Positions 13,432 to 64,000 are shown, counted from the first letter of the stretch. The stretch: 64,000 nt of DNA from Eleginops maclovinus (GCF_036324505.1 NC_086354.1:3206756-3270755), one strand, 5' to 3'. Notes: generated by a model from the sequence alone, not told the origin. Numbers and translations: made by a program.

Positions 13432-15644
13432 GTGAGTGGGAATGCATTTCCAAACAGGTTTTTGCATTGTCTTGTTATATTGTGGATATTATCAAGCTCC
13501 CAAGAGTTGTTTCCCCAGCTAGTGGCTAGCAGGTTGAACGATAGACTGCTGGCTAAGTCACATTAGCTAGCTGACACAAGTTGAGCTAACTGTTATAACC
13601 TAAACTCTATATTTACCTCTTTTCACGTTGCGCTTCGTAATTTCACTTCCTTATATGGGAAAATAACGCTACACGCTCCGTTGTTTTGAGACGGCTGCTC
13701 ATAACCATTCAACATTCAGTCCATTAATCTTCTTGTTTAACGTTACCGTGTGAAATAACTAATGTGTCTAATTTCAGCGCATGATTACCTTATATATTTA
13801 TTCCCCTTTGCCATTCTCAAGTTTGAAATGAATATGAACAGCCCTGCATTACTTTCTTCATTAAAATGTCAACCTGAAGGCACCGCCCACCACAGTGCAT
13901 TCTAGTTGGGGCCGACTGTATGAAGTGTCAAATGAAACAGTACTTAATTATGTTTCCTTATTAAATTAAAGAGCCTTTGGTTAATTTTACATTTGCCGAA
14001 TTGTTGAGTGGTTAGTAGCAATATCATTAGGGCTTTGCAATATGTCATGTGGGGAATAAGGGTGTGTTAGCATATGGTGCAACATCAAATGGCATGTTTT
14101 TACATCGGACTTTGGAGGCCAGCCACAGACGGGACATTAGCTTTGCAGGATCCTGCATCACCAGGCAAATCATTTCTCTAGCGTTATCTTGACCTCTTTC
14201 GCGTTGTCACTGTGTGTCGGTATGAACTCTGTGTGCCAAGAAAGCTGGACAGTGTTTGGAGGTGTTTTAAAAATAGATAGTATGACATTAACGCCTGGAT
14301 TCCTGACCTTGTCGTGTTTGGAGCAAGGCACTGCGCAGGCTCAGAGTTACTGGATGCATTACCATGCTCCCTCCAATAATAACACAAGTGAACCAAAGGT
14401 CTGACAGCATCATCTGGTCCTGTGTGCCAGTCTAGGCTACTGTAATGCTACTGAGCTATTGTTTAACTGCTAGCTTTTAGTGTCGACGAGTTCCAGGAAG
14501 TTCTGTGTCCAACGTGATTTTACTTAGTGTTTCATACGACGATATGCCTGTCTATGTCGATTCAGATAAGTGTCCCATTTTCTAAAAGCACATTGAATTA
14601 CTAGTTTATGTTAGAGTAATCTGAAAATTCAACTGGTATCCTTGCACACTGTGTTATAAGTCCTGCAACAAAAGCAAGAGAACAGAAAATCAGCAACACT
14701 TGTTAATGCCTATATATACATTTGATAACATTTGTTATTGAAAGTGCAATTTAAGCCACTTTTAATTTTGCAGTTGTAGGTCAATGCACACCCATTTTTT
14801 ACTTTTTATCTACTTTATACTTCTACTTGGACTTTTATGGTAAATTGACTGACATTATGTGGCTCCTTTCAACATTCACCCACCCACGGATCAAAAATGC
14901 TGTTACCTAATGAGATGGAATGCTTTTTATAATCAGATCTTCATGGAGTTACTGCTCATGCCAGATGTGTAACTAAAAAAGTTGCAATCTTTATCATTTT
15001 TTGTTAATTTGTGTATACTGAAATATTCATTTACAAAGGTGTTTACTTAACTTCCTGTGCTGTGTTGCAACAGTTTGCACAATGCATGTCTCAATCAATT
15101 GCCTAAACCTAACCTTTGTGAGTGATACTTGGCAAATATGCCAAAATGCAATTCATGTCAGTCATGTATTTGTTTTATTTTTTGACACAATTTCACAATA
15201 TTTCCTCTTTGATTTGTTGAATGGTGAATCTGTTGATTTGTCACAGATGCTTTTGCCTCTTTGGAGCTCCTGTTTCAAAAAGCGTGCACCTATATCAAAT
15301 TTCCGATTGACCTGTGATAGCTGACAAAAGCAGAAATGTAACCTGCTGCAGTGTGACACACTTTGTTACAGCCTACTGATTATTACTTCAGAGTTGAGTG
15401 CTTTTCTTTAGGCATTCCCATTTAGTCACTAGCACATTTGTCTCTCTAAAGTTCCTGGTTGTATTGTTGACAGGTTTAACTCAAAGCTCCACATAATAAA
15501 AAAGTATATAAGATGTACCTCTGCATACCTACAGCTACCATCTGAGTCAAACTAAAGAACAGCAGTCATCAAATTATTAACTTGGATGGCTGGCTAATTA
15601 AATGGAAAATATCAATCAAATAATATGTTTTTCTACTAAGAGCA
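13432..15644 (+). other. agl intron 1, first part
   Basis: No gene, RNA or clear transposon is visible here. It ends where recognisable copia gag sequence begins. Confidence 0.5.
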
Positions 15645-18600
15645 AAGCATTACATTTCTGGACACTGCATGCTTGGATATAAAAGACCGGCGGTTAGCTA
15701 TGACAGCATGTAACAATCTGACTTTTGCGTCGATGAAGTCAGCGCTGAAGAGGATTTTTGGAGGTAAGGACTTAATATCTCCAACAATGGGAATTAACCA
15801 GGAAATGGCACATATAACGGAGCAGAGAGGACAGCGACAGAGAGACAAGTCATGGCCCCAAAATGATCAACAAAAGTTGTCACTGCCTGGCACAAACCCG
15901 CTGGACAGGTACAGTCGCAGATGAAAGTGTGCTGTGTGTCAAAGCACATTGCACTGGGCTAAGGACTGTCCACACAGAGGTGAGCAAGTGAAACTGACTG
16001 AAGACAGTGCAACATCACTCTGTATGCAAAAGAGTCACCCACTGAAGCAGAAATCTTCAGAGTGTTTTGGCTCAGCTATAATAGACACTGCATGCACACG
16101 CACTGTGTGTGGTGAGGAGTGGCTAGATAGCTACATCACTGAACTAAACCAGAAATAGATAATGGATTTGAGGAAGACAGAAACACTCAGTCATAGACCC
16201 TTTAAGTTTGGAGATGGAAAAGTGGTCTACTCCACCAGGAAACTGAAAATACCCACAAAAATTGGACAGACTAAGTGTCATATTGAAACTGAAGTAGTAC
16301 CAGCTAGCATTCCACTGCTTTTGAGCAAAGCCTCCATGAAAAGAGCAGGGACAGTGCTGAATATGGAAAATGACAAAGCGGTGATGTTTAACAAACCTGT
16401 ACAACTTGACTTCACAAGCTCAGGACATTACTGTGTGAACATTTTGGACAATGAAAGGAAAAACATTCAGTGTGATGACCAGGTCTTGGCAACTGCTGAG
16501 GATGTCACTAAAAAGAACACCATGCAAAATGTCCATGGCTACAGCCCACATCAGTTAGTGTTTGGACAGAATCCTAACCTGCCCTCTGTACTAACCGATA
16601 AAAGCCCAGCTTTAGAGGGCACAACAAAAAGCAAATGGGTGGCAAAACACATCTCTGCTTTACATGCATCAAGGAAGGCATTTACAGAAGCAGAATGTTC
16701 AGAAAGGATACGGAAGGCACTATGGAAACAACTACGTCCCACAGATGAGAACTATGAAACGGGCGACAGAGTGTACTATAAGCGAGTGGATTGTCCAGAG
16801 TGGAAAGGACCAGGAGTTGTCATCAGTTAGGATGGTGCAGTGGTGTTTGTCAGACATGGAGGGACCTGCATTAGGGTGCATCATCTCAGACTGAGAAAAG
16901 TGAATACAGAAAACGAGGATCGAGATGTCCCGAAGGATGATACAGGAAATGACACAGACACTGAGCAAGGATAGGAGATTGCTGACAATAACATAAAGCA
17001 CACAGAAGAAACTGAAAATGAAGCAGAGCAACACACAAATGACAATGCAGAGACACACAGTGGTACAGGGCAGGAAACTGCTGTCAGTCTAAAAACAGGA
17101 CAGGTTGTGAAATACAGAAAAAGGGGCACAGGTATTTTGCACACGGCTAAAGTCTTAGGACGGGCAGGCAAAGCTACAGGTAAATACAAAAACTGGTACA
17201 ATCTACTTCACATTAAGCCCACCACTGACGCAGGCACTACAGTCAACTAACATGTCAAACGTCGATAATCTTCAGATAGAAACTACTGTTACTGAGACTA
17301 ATGGCACAAATGTGTGTGAGGATGTATTTGTAACAAAGATGTGTCATTTGACTCAGCAAAACAAGAGGAGATAAAGAACTGGAGTGATAGCAACGTTTAT
17401 GAAGAAGTTAGGGATGAGGGACAAAAGTGCATTTCTACCAGATGGGTGTGTACACTCAAAGATACACTCGCTGGATCAGTGCCAAAAACACGGCTTGTGG
17501 CTAGAGGTTTCAGTTTCAGAGCTGCAAAAGGATTCACTCACATGTGCTTCAGAGTCACTTCGGCTACTTTTGGCAGTGATTTGTCAGAGACAGTGGGCAC
17601 TTCATTCTATGGACATAAAATCGGCATTTCTACAGGGAGTGGAACTATCACGTGACGTTTACATCAAGCCTCCTCCCGAGGCTGACTGTGAAGGAACAAT
17701 ATGGAAGCTCAAAAAGTGTGTCTATGGTCTGGCAGATGCTTCACTATACTGGTACAACAGAGTCAAGGAAATAATGCTTAGAGCAGGAGGAAAGTATGTT
17801 GATCCAGCTGTTTTCTATTGGCTAGATCAAGACTGTACTGTAACTGGGGTACTTGCCTGCCATGTGGATGACTTTATGTGGGGTGGCACTCAAAGTTTCT
17901 CAAGAACAGTAATACCCCATCTCAGATCAGTGTTCAAAGTGGGACGTGAGGAGCATGACAACTTCTGTTATGTAGGAATAGACTTTGTGACTGTTGACAG
18001 GAAAGTGCAAGTCCAGCAGGAAAACTACATTCAGCATATGCAGCCCAAACAAATGGATCCTGCACGAGCCATGGAACAAGACTCACCTCTCTATGAGGAG
18101 GAAAAGGATCAACTCAGGTCAAACAAAAAAGGTGGAGCGAGTCCTGTGGTCCAGCACAAAAGAACAACTTGCGGACTGCCTTACTAAAAAGGGGGCATCC
18201 GCTCTCCAGTTACTCAAGGCACTTGCTGAAGGACAATGGAAATTTGCTTAAGATCAAATATATTCATTTGTGTCACATTTTTAAAAAAAGCGGACTCAAT
18301 AATAGAGGCCGGTTAAAACATGCAATGTTATTGTTTTGTTGCATTGATGTTCAATTTTTTCTGTTTGTCTCTCAAGTCTCAATGTTTGAACTCAGTACTG
18401 GAAAAGGTGCATTTTTTTTTAAGAAGAGAGGGAGTTTGTTAACATGCTTATATTTACATACAGTTTTAATTATGTTCACGTAACTACATATAAATGCCTG
18501 TATAAGAGTTGACATAGTAGAAGGAAGAAGGGGCTCTTCTTGTGAAATAAACAGGAATTTAGTTGTTGGTTGTTGCGCTTGGAGCGTGGAGTGAACTATG

Positions 18601-18660
18601 GCTAGCGTCAATAAAGGAGTTGTTGTTTATCTACAAAAGTTGTCTTCTTGTCGAGTAACA
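15645..18660 (+). mobile_element. Decayed Ty1/copia retrotransposon with 3' LTR
   Basis: Related along its length to the intact copia element at 50356-55214, in the same orientation. It starts inside gag at a point equal to residue ~137 of the intact polyprotein. It keeps the zinc knuckle (CAVCQSTLHWAKDC, about 15930-15975, with an upstream stop), the protease block (IIDTACTRTVCGEEW, about 16080), the GYSPHQLVFGQNPNLPSVL integrase tail and the RT (MDIKSAFLQG, then ACHVDDF near 17860). Two large internal deletions remove about 205 codons covering the integrase core (joint near 16520) and about 195 codons covering RNase H (joint near 18125). Stops and frameshifts are scattered throughout. It has no recognisable 5' LTR. 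Confidence 0.9.
18437..18660 (+). repeat. 3' LTR of the decayed copia element
   Basis: Preceded by a purine-rich tract (AAGAAGAGAGGGAG, 18421-18434). Starts TGTTAACATG and ends GAGTAACA, giving TGTTA/TAACA ends as in the intact element. At 224 bp it is longer than, and diverged from, the 184-bp LTR at 50356. An AATAAA lies at about 18610. Confidence 0.8.
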
Positions 18661-20493
18661 ATCAGGGTGTTTCGATTTCCACCTTTTCCTTTGAGCTGCC
18701 TGTAGGACGGTTCTGTCAGAGAGCCGGAGGGGACTGGCCGACCTGACAAATATTGAGGGGACAGAGAGAGTCCAGAGAGGAGAAAGGACAGTGGGTGGTA
18801 GAAAACGAGAATGAAAATGTGTATTTGCTACCTTATTGTTACAGCATGACATTCAGAAGACCATGGGGTAAAGTGTAGAAATATGTAGAACTCTGAGATC
18901 AGTAGGCAAGAAGGTCTGGGTGAGGTAATGGGTAAGGGGAGAGCAGCAGGGGTGGAGGTGTTGGTTGGTGTAATCCAAGTCTCAGTGATAGCAAGGAAAT
19001 CCAGGGATTGCTGGGAGGCTTAGCCAGAGATGAACTCAGTCAGACAAACAGCTGACTGGCAGTTTCACAGGCCCCATGTTACAAGATGCTATGCGTGGGG
19101 GGGTTTTGGATTGATGAGAGCAGACAGGTTATGGAGATGAGTATATTTAGGAGACCTACAATATCTACCAAACACACATGAACAGGAACAAAGAGTATAC
19201 ACATATCTGGATGAGTGACAGAAAGAAAGCTGAAAAAGGTATTAGACAAAGTTGAATTCTCCTCCCACTAGACTCCTACCTGTCATTTTTCATTCATTTC
19301 ATTTTTGATTTATTCACAAGTTTAAAGTACAATCATGGCCTAGTTGAATACTCGATTGTGATTGGTCAATTGGGGCATTTCAGAGGTTAATATGACAGTA
19401 GTACAGACCGCTGTTAAACACTACATTGGCCATTGCTAAGGAGGATCAAGAAAGAGAAAGCAACAGAGGTTAAAATACGGAGCGCCGCACGTCAGATAAA
19501 TCACGAGAGAAGACATACAGGAAGTGAACACCAACAGGAACACGGTCTTGGCTCTGCAGGGTTTAAGGACTTGTTAGTGGATCAAACTTGGACCGTCACA
19601 GAAAACATCAATCAGAGCTGCCTTCAATTTAAATTAAGTCTTTGTTGTTGGAGTTCCAGCTGTTGGTGCGCCGTGGACCGAGTTTTATTTTCTTAGCTGA
19701 AGCAATACAATCATTTTAAAGTCAATAAAAGTCAAGTCGTTAGTTTGTTTAGTATGTGGCAAGGTAATAAGCAGGATAATGTGCAACTAGGCTGTCATTA
19801 TTGAAAGAAAAACGAAGCCCAAAGTGAAGCAGAGGAATCCTGAACGGTACAATGCAGACATGTGAAATTGGACAACCCAATAACCTATAGGAAGCCTGAG
19901 TATAGGGGCCTAGACAATAAAGATAAAGTATTTAGATTATATATCATTAATAGATCTAGAATCGGAGACAGTTCAGAAACATTTCAACCAAAAAACATAT
20001 GCTACACCACCCGAAAACCTTGGTTTGTTATTGGCTGATGGTTGCACAACCCAAAAGTACATTGTGACATCACAAAGTGGCCACAATCTGATCAGCTGAT
20101 TTTCAGACAGGTTTTTGGATCTGGATAAAATGAGAAGGCATCTTTGTTCCTGAGACTTTCAGAGTCTCTTAACCCAGGGGGGACACATGTTTATGTATAA
20201 AGACATGAAAAAGAGGATTTTACATAATAGACCTTTAATCTCTGACAAATGTTTTTTTATAAAGTCTGTCTTCGTCAGCTTAAACTATCATTGAACCCTA
20301 ACTTGTTTTAAAGTAATATTTCATTATAGTTACAGACACCAGAAAAATAATTTATGTATGTGAAGAAATGTGTGTAAACCCACTGAAAACAAGGGGGAAA
20401 TATATCTCATCAATATGGCCGATCTGAAAAAGTGCTTCATGGAAGTTAATGTTTATAATGATGTAGTAGTTACCTTTGTTTCCTCCTTTACAG
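18661..20493 (+). other. agl intron 1, last part
   Basis: No supported gene. The ends of small non-autonomous elements may be present (for example a TTTACATAATAGACCTTTAA tail near 20220), but I could not find their partners. Confidence 0.4.
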
Positions 20494-20521
20494 GTGGCCA
20501 GGGTTTGGAGATCTTCTGAAG

Positions 20522-58586
<38,065 letters not shown>

Positions 58587-59839
58587 AGCCCCCCCCCCCC
58601 CCCCAAACGTCAGGCAGCAGTCCTTCTTCCTGCAGCAGAATAGTTGTGCTGAAGAGGGACTGAAGGAGGAAGTCCCCTCTAACACAGAGCTTGCCTTGAG
58701 TAGAAACACAAACGCAGCAGCACTCTGTCCTCAGTGTGAGTCCACTGTTGTTAGGGTTACCAGTATGAAAGGTCATCTAGGAGCTACATCCTGTTTCAGC
58801 GTACCCCGCACTCCTATGGAGAGTGTGTAGTAGGGCCTGTGTCCACATAGCATCTTCTTCTGGGCCAAGCGTTGTCCCCACGTTTCATCAACAACCACAA
58901 AAAATGCTCCCAGCACTGATGTTTCTATGACAACGATATCTTGATAGTGTATCAGCACTGTTGTTTGACAAACTTGCTTTGCCTACTTGTTTTCAATTCA
59001 CTGTTGAAGCTACTATATATTTGTTTGAAATCACTTTTTCACCATTACAGGCAGCCAGAAGGTGATGTTCTCACACTTAGTATTAGTGAGCCTCATTACT
59101 CAGCCTGACAGCCGTAGAGTGTGGAGGACGATCCATGTACAGAGACTAAGTACAACACTCACCGGCAGCAACAGTCGGAGTCGACCTGGCCAATCAAATC
59201 AGCTCTTTAGTCTTCATTATGATAGTTTCCTTCTTTTAGACATGGCCAAAACCGAGCTTCTACTCCAAACGTAGAAATATTTTGTGGCCTCATGCGACGG
59301 CATACACTCAAAGTAAATAAGACGCTGGCGCTCAGAATAAGGCTCCATGTGGACACAGGCCCTTAGTGTGTGATGGACCTCTGACATCATATCGTGTGAT
59401 CAGGTTTTGTCAGTGGCTGCAGCTGATTTTGGAGATAGACTTTTACTTTGATGTTTGCACAATTACCACATTACATTTCACTCGGCTGCTTCTAACTCCC
59501 TGACTAAATCAAGTTTAGTTCAGGATCATGTTTACCACGATGACATACAAGCAGGAAATTCCTGGCTCAGCATCATTTCAAACAACAGTTTAGCACTTTA
59601 GTGTTGATATGTACTTAATATCATATCATTTTATACTCTGATGCACCTTGACCCATGGGAAGAATTCTCCTATGATAACCACAGTCAGCTCCACCTGTGA
59701 GAAGAGGCTACAGCTTTATCTCTGAAGCAGTTCCTTCAATAAAACCACTCAACCTGATGCCTTCAGTTTGGTTTCGGACTGGTGCAAATGAGCTTTAATG
59801 GCCCAAACGGAGAAATAAGCTGCAGCCTCAAACACAAAA

Positions 59840-60080
59840 CAAATAAACATGCAGATGAAAAACCAACTTGACATCACATGCAGTATTTACAGAATGTTCA
59901 CCAACTCGAGGAATCATGCGTAGCATTTACTAAAAGCGCTGCATTAACAAAACGTTTCAAGAAGCTCAAAACACAACGGAGGTGGTGCACACAGCTGGGA
60001 CCGGAGGGCTTGGTGACGTGTTTTTATATTTGCATCATTCAAGTATTTTGGTATTTATTTCTGAAGCTGCAGCTCGTTTC
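59840..60080. repeat. Single arm related to the intron 23 foldback element
   Basis: Matches the 45.4-45.6 kb arm (for example GCGTAGCATTTACTAAAAGC and GGGACCGGAGGGCTTGGTGA) but has no inverted partner nearby. Confidence 0.6.
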
Positions 60081-60796
60081 TCGTAATGGACATGTTTTCG
60101 GCCGTTCTAAAGCGTTTGCCCCGTCAGCCAGTGTTCTTTAGAGCATCAAACAATGCTTTTTTTGCAAATGATTGTCCATCATTGCCCCATTTTGCCTCAT
60201 TTTCCCTGCAAGCCTTAAGATATTATATTTAACTGTAGAAACAGTCAAACCGCTCTCTGTGCATGAACATCAGTGTCTCCCTGTGTAACACGCTGTAGCT
60301 CTCCCCTGTCTTCCTGCTGAGCCAACTCTCAAAGAGCAGAGACACATGAGGAGAGGCGGTATATGAGCTCCCCTGTGTGTGTTGACATCCTTGCATATCA
60401 GTGTCAATGTTTCTGTCTTTAAAGTGTAGCATATCTAGCCTGAACAGGCTGTTACAGTATGTTAGGTGAGTTAAAATGTACTAACGTCTCCTGAAGCTCT
60501 CATACCGTTTCTTTGTAAAACGTCTAAACCAAGGGATTATATTGTCTAAAAAAGGTTCACATCAAAGAGCTGTAAGCTGTTATTTAGAGTTGTGTTCCTG
60601 TTAACGAGCCATTAACAGTGCCATTTAGAACACACGTTAACCTGTGCCGTGGCTGATTTAATACAGAGGAATCAGAACACACATCACAATCACTTACAAT
60701 CTGTACTGTACTGATGCTACTCTACTGCAATAAAGGATTCACTGGATCATTAACACCCCCTTTCCCCCCTCCCACTGAGTGTACCTGCTCTGTTAC

Positions 60797-60797
<1 letters not shown>

Positions 60798-60843
<46 letters not shown>
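60798..60843. repeat. (GT)n microsatellite
   Basis: About 46 bp of GT shortly before the most distal agl polyadenylation signal. Confidence 0.95.
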
Positions 60844-60847
<4 letters not shown>

Positions 60848-60934
60848 GTTGTAAAGCCTGTTTGCATAGTGTTACAGTAGCAATGCTGAATAAACTGTTA
60901 CAGGACATGGCTCCTCTCTTTTTGTGTGTGTGTT

Positions 60935-61028
60935 TCAGCAGAAGGCAGACAGACTCAGCAGATTGATGAACAGCAGGGCTGATGAGTAAAACACCTGCCG
61001 AGAGAAAGAAACGTCAGTAGAGCTTTGA

Positions 61029-61061
<33 letters not shown>

Positions 61062-64000
61062 GCCTCAGCACACCTGCAGCTGGCCCAGTGAGACTCACCC
61101 CCGCTGCAGAGTTACTCCCCCGCTCCAGAGTCACAGTGCTGCTGTTCAGCTGGACCCAGAACGTGGTGTAGTCCTGGACCAGAGTGGCACTGCCATGGGA
61201 ACAACAGGAGCAGAGGTCATCAGCAGTGTTCCAGCCACATGACTTTACTGCAGCACCACTTAGCAAGGCGGCTAATGCTCGGTGCGATGACATTTAGAAA
61301 CCACCACTTTTATGACACTTCAGGCATGCACTGACTGACCTATTTTGTCGTAGAACATCAATTCTAAGACTATGTTAACCATGAATCTTATTCCAAGCAT
61401 CTTACCGTAATGACTTTTTAAAAAATAGTGATTTTGTCACGATGAACCAGAAGTGCTTAACTGCTAACTCATTTCTGGATATTAGGACTCATTCCTGCAC
61501 TGCTCAATTAAGATCCATTTCTGCTGACAGATTTGAGGCTGCAGTACCACTAATGACCACATCTATGATAAAAGCTCGTGTGTGTGTGTGTGTGTGTGTG
61601 TGTTTCTACCTAAAGTAGATGTCTCCATAGTTACTGTTGCTAGGAGCCTCCCAGGTCAGTTGTACTTTCTTCTTCTTGACATTTGACGCCTGACTGACAG
61701 CCGAGTTCTGTACACACACACACACACACACACAAAACTTCTATTAAAACCCTCATTGTTTGATATCAAACTCAAAAAAAGTTATAGAAATCTTGTCAGT
61801 ACATAAAGACAGAAGCCATCCTGAAATGACAATGAAAACTGAGCAATCATTGAACATTTAATGAATTATATGCAGCATTTTCCAGGAACAAAACATACCC
61901 CGTTGATTGACAGCGGTCTCACAGGAAGCTCAGCCCCAGAGAGGCTACTCATTAGCTGGTATTCATTGTCAGAATGAACTATTTATTTTGTTTAATTCTA
62001 CATGTTTGATGGTGATATGCACAGTAATAGATGTGTAAGCCTAGTTATTTATATTGTTATCGGTTCAAATCATTTCATAAAATCATAGTAATTATTCATG
62101 TTGATCAATACATCCTTGGTAATGGCGTCATTTATTTTTTCAGTTCTGTTTCTTCATTCAGTCAGCATAGAAACATGGTCGTACCTGCAGGTTGCTGCAG
62201 GACAGTGAGGTGAACATGCTGCTGTTGATGTTGGTGAACCACCCCACAGGAACCAGCACTGCTGGAAGCACAAAGAAACATAAAACACTTCCTGATGTGT
62301 TGCACACTCACACCACAGTGCTATTGATACTCCTCAGTGAAAGTCAATTGAATCAATAGCTATACTTTAGTTCAGCTGTTTGACACAGCATGTTATTCTA
62401 AAGGACAAAGCAACATATTTGAGGTCTGAAGGGGTTTGTTCCTCCTCTCATGTTTACCATTGCTCCCCCTGCTGCGGGCCTGTAGCAGGAATCCCTCGAA
62501 GTATGTGGAGCTGTTCTTCACCTCCACCGTCACTGAGGGGGAAACGCGGAGAAGGGAAAAGGGGAAGGCAGTCAGGTTAGCAAGAGTGAACTGCTGAGAG
62601 GCTAGCTTAGGTAAGGGAGAGGAGGGTGGAGGAGAAAAGACCTGTACAAATTATTGAAAATTCAAATGAAGTGAAAACAAATGTCCCAAAATATTAATTA
62701 GGAATGTGTTCACTGAGAATAGGGGGACTGAGGACAAATGAAGTTCCTCTTAACATGACCTTTGACCTGTAAACTGTTACACAGTAAACAGAGGAAGAGT
62801 GTGTGGGGGGGGGCAGTAAAGAAATGATCACCAAGAATCCTGTAGTGTGTTCTATAGGTCTTTGCGCATGTAAATGGTCTGCAGAGGATGAAATCCCTGT
62901 GTTCCCTCCAGAGGGACAGAACAACAGAGCCGGCCAGCTAACCAATCAGAGCAGACTGGGCTCTGGTTTCAGACAGAGGGAGAAAAGAGGTGCTGCAGCA
63001 CAGGCAGTATGAGAGAAATAAAGAGCTTTCTGAACATTAAAGCATGGAGACGTGTCCCAGGAGAGACACAAAATACTGATATGAACCTGAACATGAGCCT
63101 GATAGAGGACCTGTCACAGCTACGTCACGTGGTGCTGGAGGCTTCTCTAACGGCATGACCTGCTCACAACTCCGCTATCAGCATCACCGTGGAGATTGCA
63201 CTTTAACCCACGTGTCAGCAGACCCATAATACATGGTTTCTATTAAAACATTTTTCTCATACAGTGTTAAACGCTTAGAGATCAGAAACTATAATGTAGT
63301 GCAATAATAAACTTCCAAAGAAACTCATAGAAAAAGATTCTAATTTCATTGTTTTTTATCAGTAAAATAACTATTCAACTTAAATGTAGTTTAAACTTAA
63401 TTGACCATTTATTTATAATGCTTTTAAACTCACTTTATTTCAGTAAAAATGTGCTTATTTATTTAAAAAAATAAGTTTTATATAGATAACATAAAGTATA
63501 GTATAATTACATTTAAGAATGTACTAAAGGGGGCACTGTCTTGGGGGGGGGGGGGGGGGGGGGTTGTTGTGCATATAGAAAACATTGCTCTTCTTGATCA
63601 TGATGAGTTAGCTCGATTATTATTTATCCACAGGGCCAAAGGGCCAAAGGGCCCCTGGCAGCATCACTCTGACTGTAGGAGAAAAGCAGAGAGCCAGGAG
63701 GAGATGGTGCAGAATATTCCTAAATGTTAAACATAATACACATGATGTAATATAATATATACAGTATCATATGAAATGGTAAAGTCCCCCCCTCCTCCTC
63801 CCTGCAGGGTGTACTCGGGCGTAGTACCTATGAGGAGACCTCCAGGTTTGTAGGCGGCACTGTCCACAGACACAGTGTAGGGGGGGCTGCTGGTGGCGGG
63901 GGTGAAGGGGGGGTGTTCAGGCAGCATGTTGCCACAGGCTGGCAGCACTGAGCCATCAGGGTAACACACACACTGCTGAACACACGCCACACACACCGCT
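60935..64000 (-). CDS. GPI-type reeler-domain protein (frrs1-like), 5' end outside window
   Basis: Six exons on the - strand: >64000-63828, 62532-62458, 62261-62185, 61707-61610, 61189-61099 and 60994-60935 (stop 60937-60935). About 189 residues are visible and all phases agree. The reeler domain starts YPDGSVLPACGNMLPEH, continues YFEGFLLQARSRGSN, VGWFTNINSSM, QLTWEAPSNSNYGDIYFSA and ends TFWVQLNSS, the same order as in frrs1. No DOMON or b561 part follows. Instead the last exon encodes VFYSSALLFINLLSLSAFC after a small-residue stretch (SNSAAG), typical of a GPI-attachment signal. It should therefore be an outer-surface, lipid-anchored protein. Inference: a truncated paralogue of frrs1. One extra intron splits the middle of the domain compared with frrs1. 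The signal peptide probably lies beyond the right edge. Tail-to-tail with agl. Confidence 0.87.
61030..61059. repeat. (AC)n microsatellite in the reeler gene
   Basis: Lies between its last two exons, (TG)n on the coding strand. Confidence 0.93.
61579..61602. repeat. (TG)n microsatellite at a reeler-gene donor
   Basis: Begins about 8 bp beyond the donor of the 61707-61610 exon. On the coding strand it reads (CA)n. Confidence 0.93.
61712..61733. repeat. (AC)n microsatellite at a reeler-gene acceptor
   Basis: On the coding strand it is (TG)n running into the TACAG acceptor of the 61707-61610 exon. Confidence 0.93.
62806..63113. mobile_element. MITE-like element, copy 4
   Basis: Carries GTTCTATAGGTCTTTGCGCA, CTAACCAATCAGAGCAGACT and AACATTAAAGCATGGAGACG as in the other three copies. 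Lies in the first visible intron of the reeler gene. Confidence 0.7.
63543..63563. repeat. Poly-G run
   Basis: 21 consecutive G on the + strand, in an intron of the reeler gene. On the coding strand it is poly-C. Confidence 0.95.

Larger units (their letters stand above)
58587..60911 (+). other. agl: agl 3' UTR and candidate polyadenylation signals
   Basis: Follows the stop at 58584-58586, starting with a run of C (about 58590-58604). AATAAA signals lie at 59738-59743, 60729-60734 and 60889-60894, so the UTR may be about 1.2 or 2.3 kb. A related arm of the intron 23 foldback element (59840-60080) and a (GT)n tract (60798-60843) lie in it. No other gene is visible. Confidence 0.6.

Overview
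This is a gene-dense vertebrate locus from a teleost fish. The fish call rests on split genes with GT-AG introns, very many long (TG)n/(CA)n microsatellites, L2/CR1, RTE and Tc1/hAT/pogo elements of the kinds common in fish, a tRNA-type SINE and a Ty1/copia retrotransposon. The central gene is agl (glycogen debranching enzyme). I could follow it exon by exon on the + strand from a start codon at 20522 to a stop at 58586. It has 34 coding exons, all junctions phase-consistent, and a predicted 1534-residue protein, almost exactly the size of mammalian AGL. A probable non-coding first exon ends at 13431.

Layout: (1) 1-4.6 kb, - strand: the 5' part of frrs1 (reeler domain plus the start of a DOMON domain), running off the left edge and head-to-head with agl, the arrangement known for mammalian FRRS1/AGL. 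(2) 4.6-13.3 kb: intergenic DNA filled by two inverted copies of one TIR element. One copy is split by an L2-type LINE, the other by a Tc1-like element. (3) 13.3-58.6 kb: agl, whose introns hold a decayed copia element (15.6-18.7 kb), several MITEs, L2 and L1 LINE remnants, a hAT derivative, an RTE LINE, and a structurally intact copia element (50.36-55.21 kb) with identical-looking LTRs. (4) 58.6-60.9 kb: agl 3' UTR. (5) 60.9-64 kb, - strand: a second reeler-domain gene, tail-to-tail with agl, that ends in a hydrophobic GPI-signal-like tail and runs off the right edge.

The most interesting signal is inside agl. Two tandem 124-bp exons (36321-36444 and 37381-37504) have the same phases and 30 of 41 identical residues. 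Each encodes the segment carrying the acid/base glutamate of the 4-alpha-glucanotransferase site. Using both, or neither, shifts the frame into a stop, so they can only work as mutually exclusive exons. A (TG)n tract of about 164 bp lies before the first and a ~900-bp pyrimidine-rich tract lies between them. Many other dinucleotide repeats in the window sit directly on splice sites, and one forms the 5' splice site of agl exon 25.
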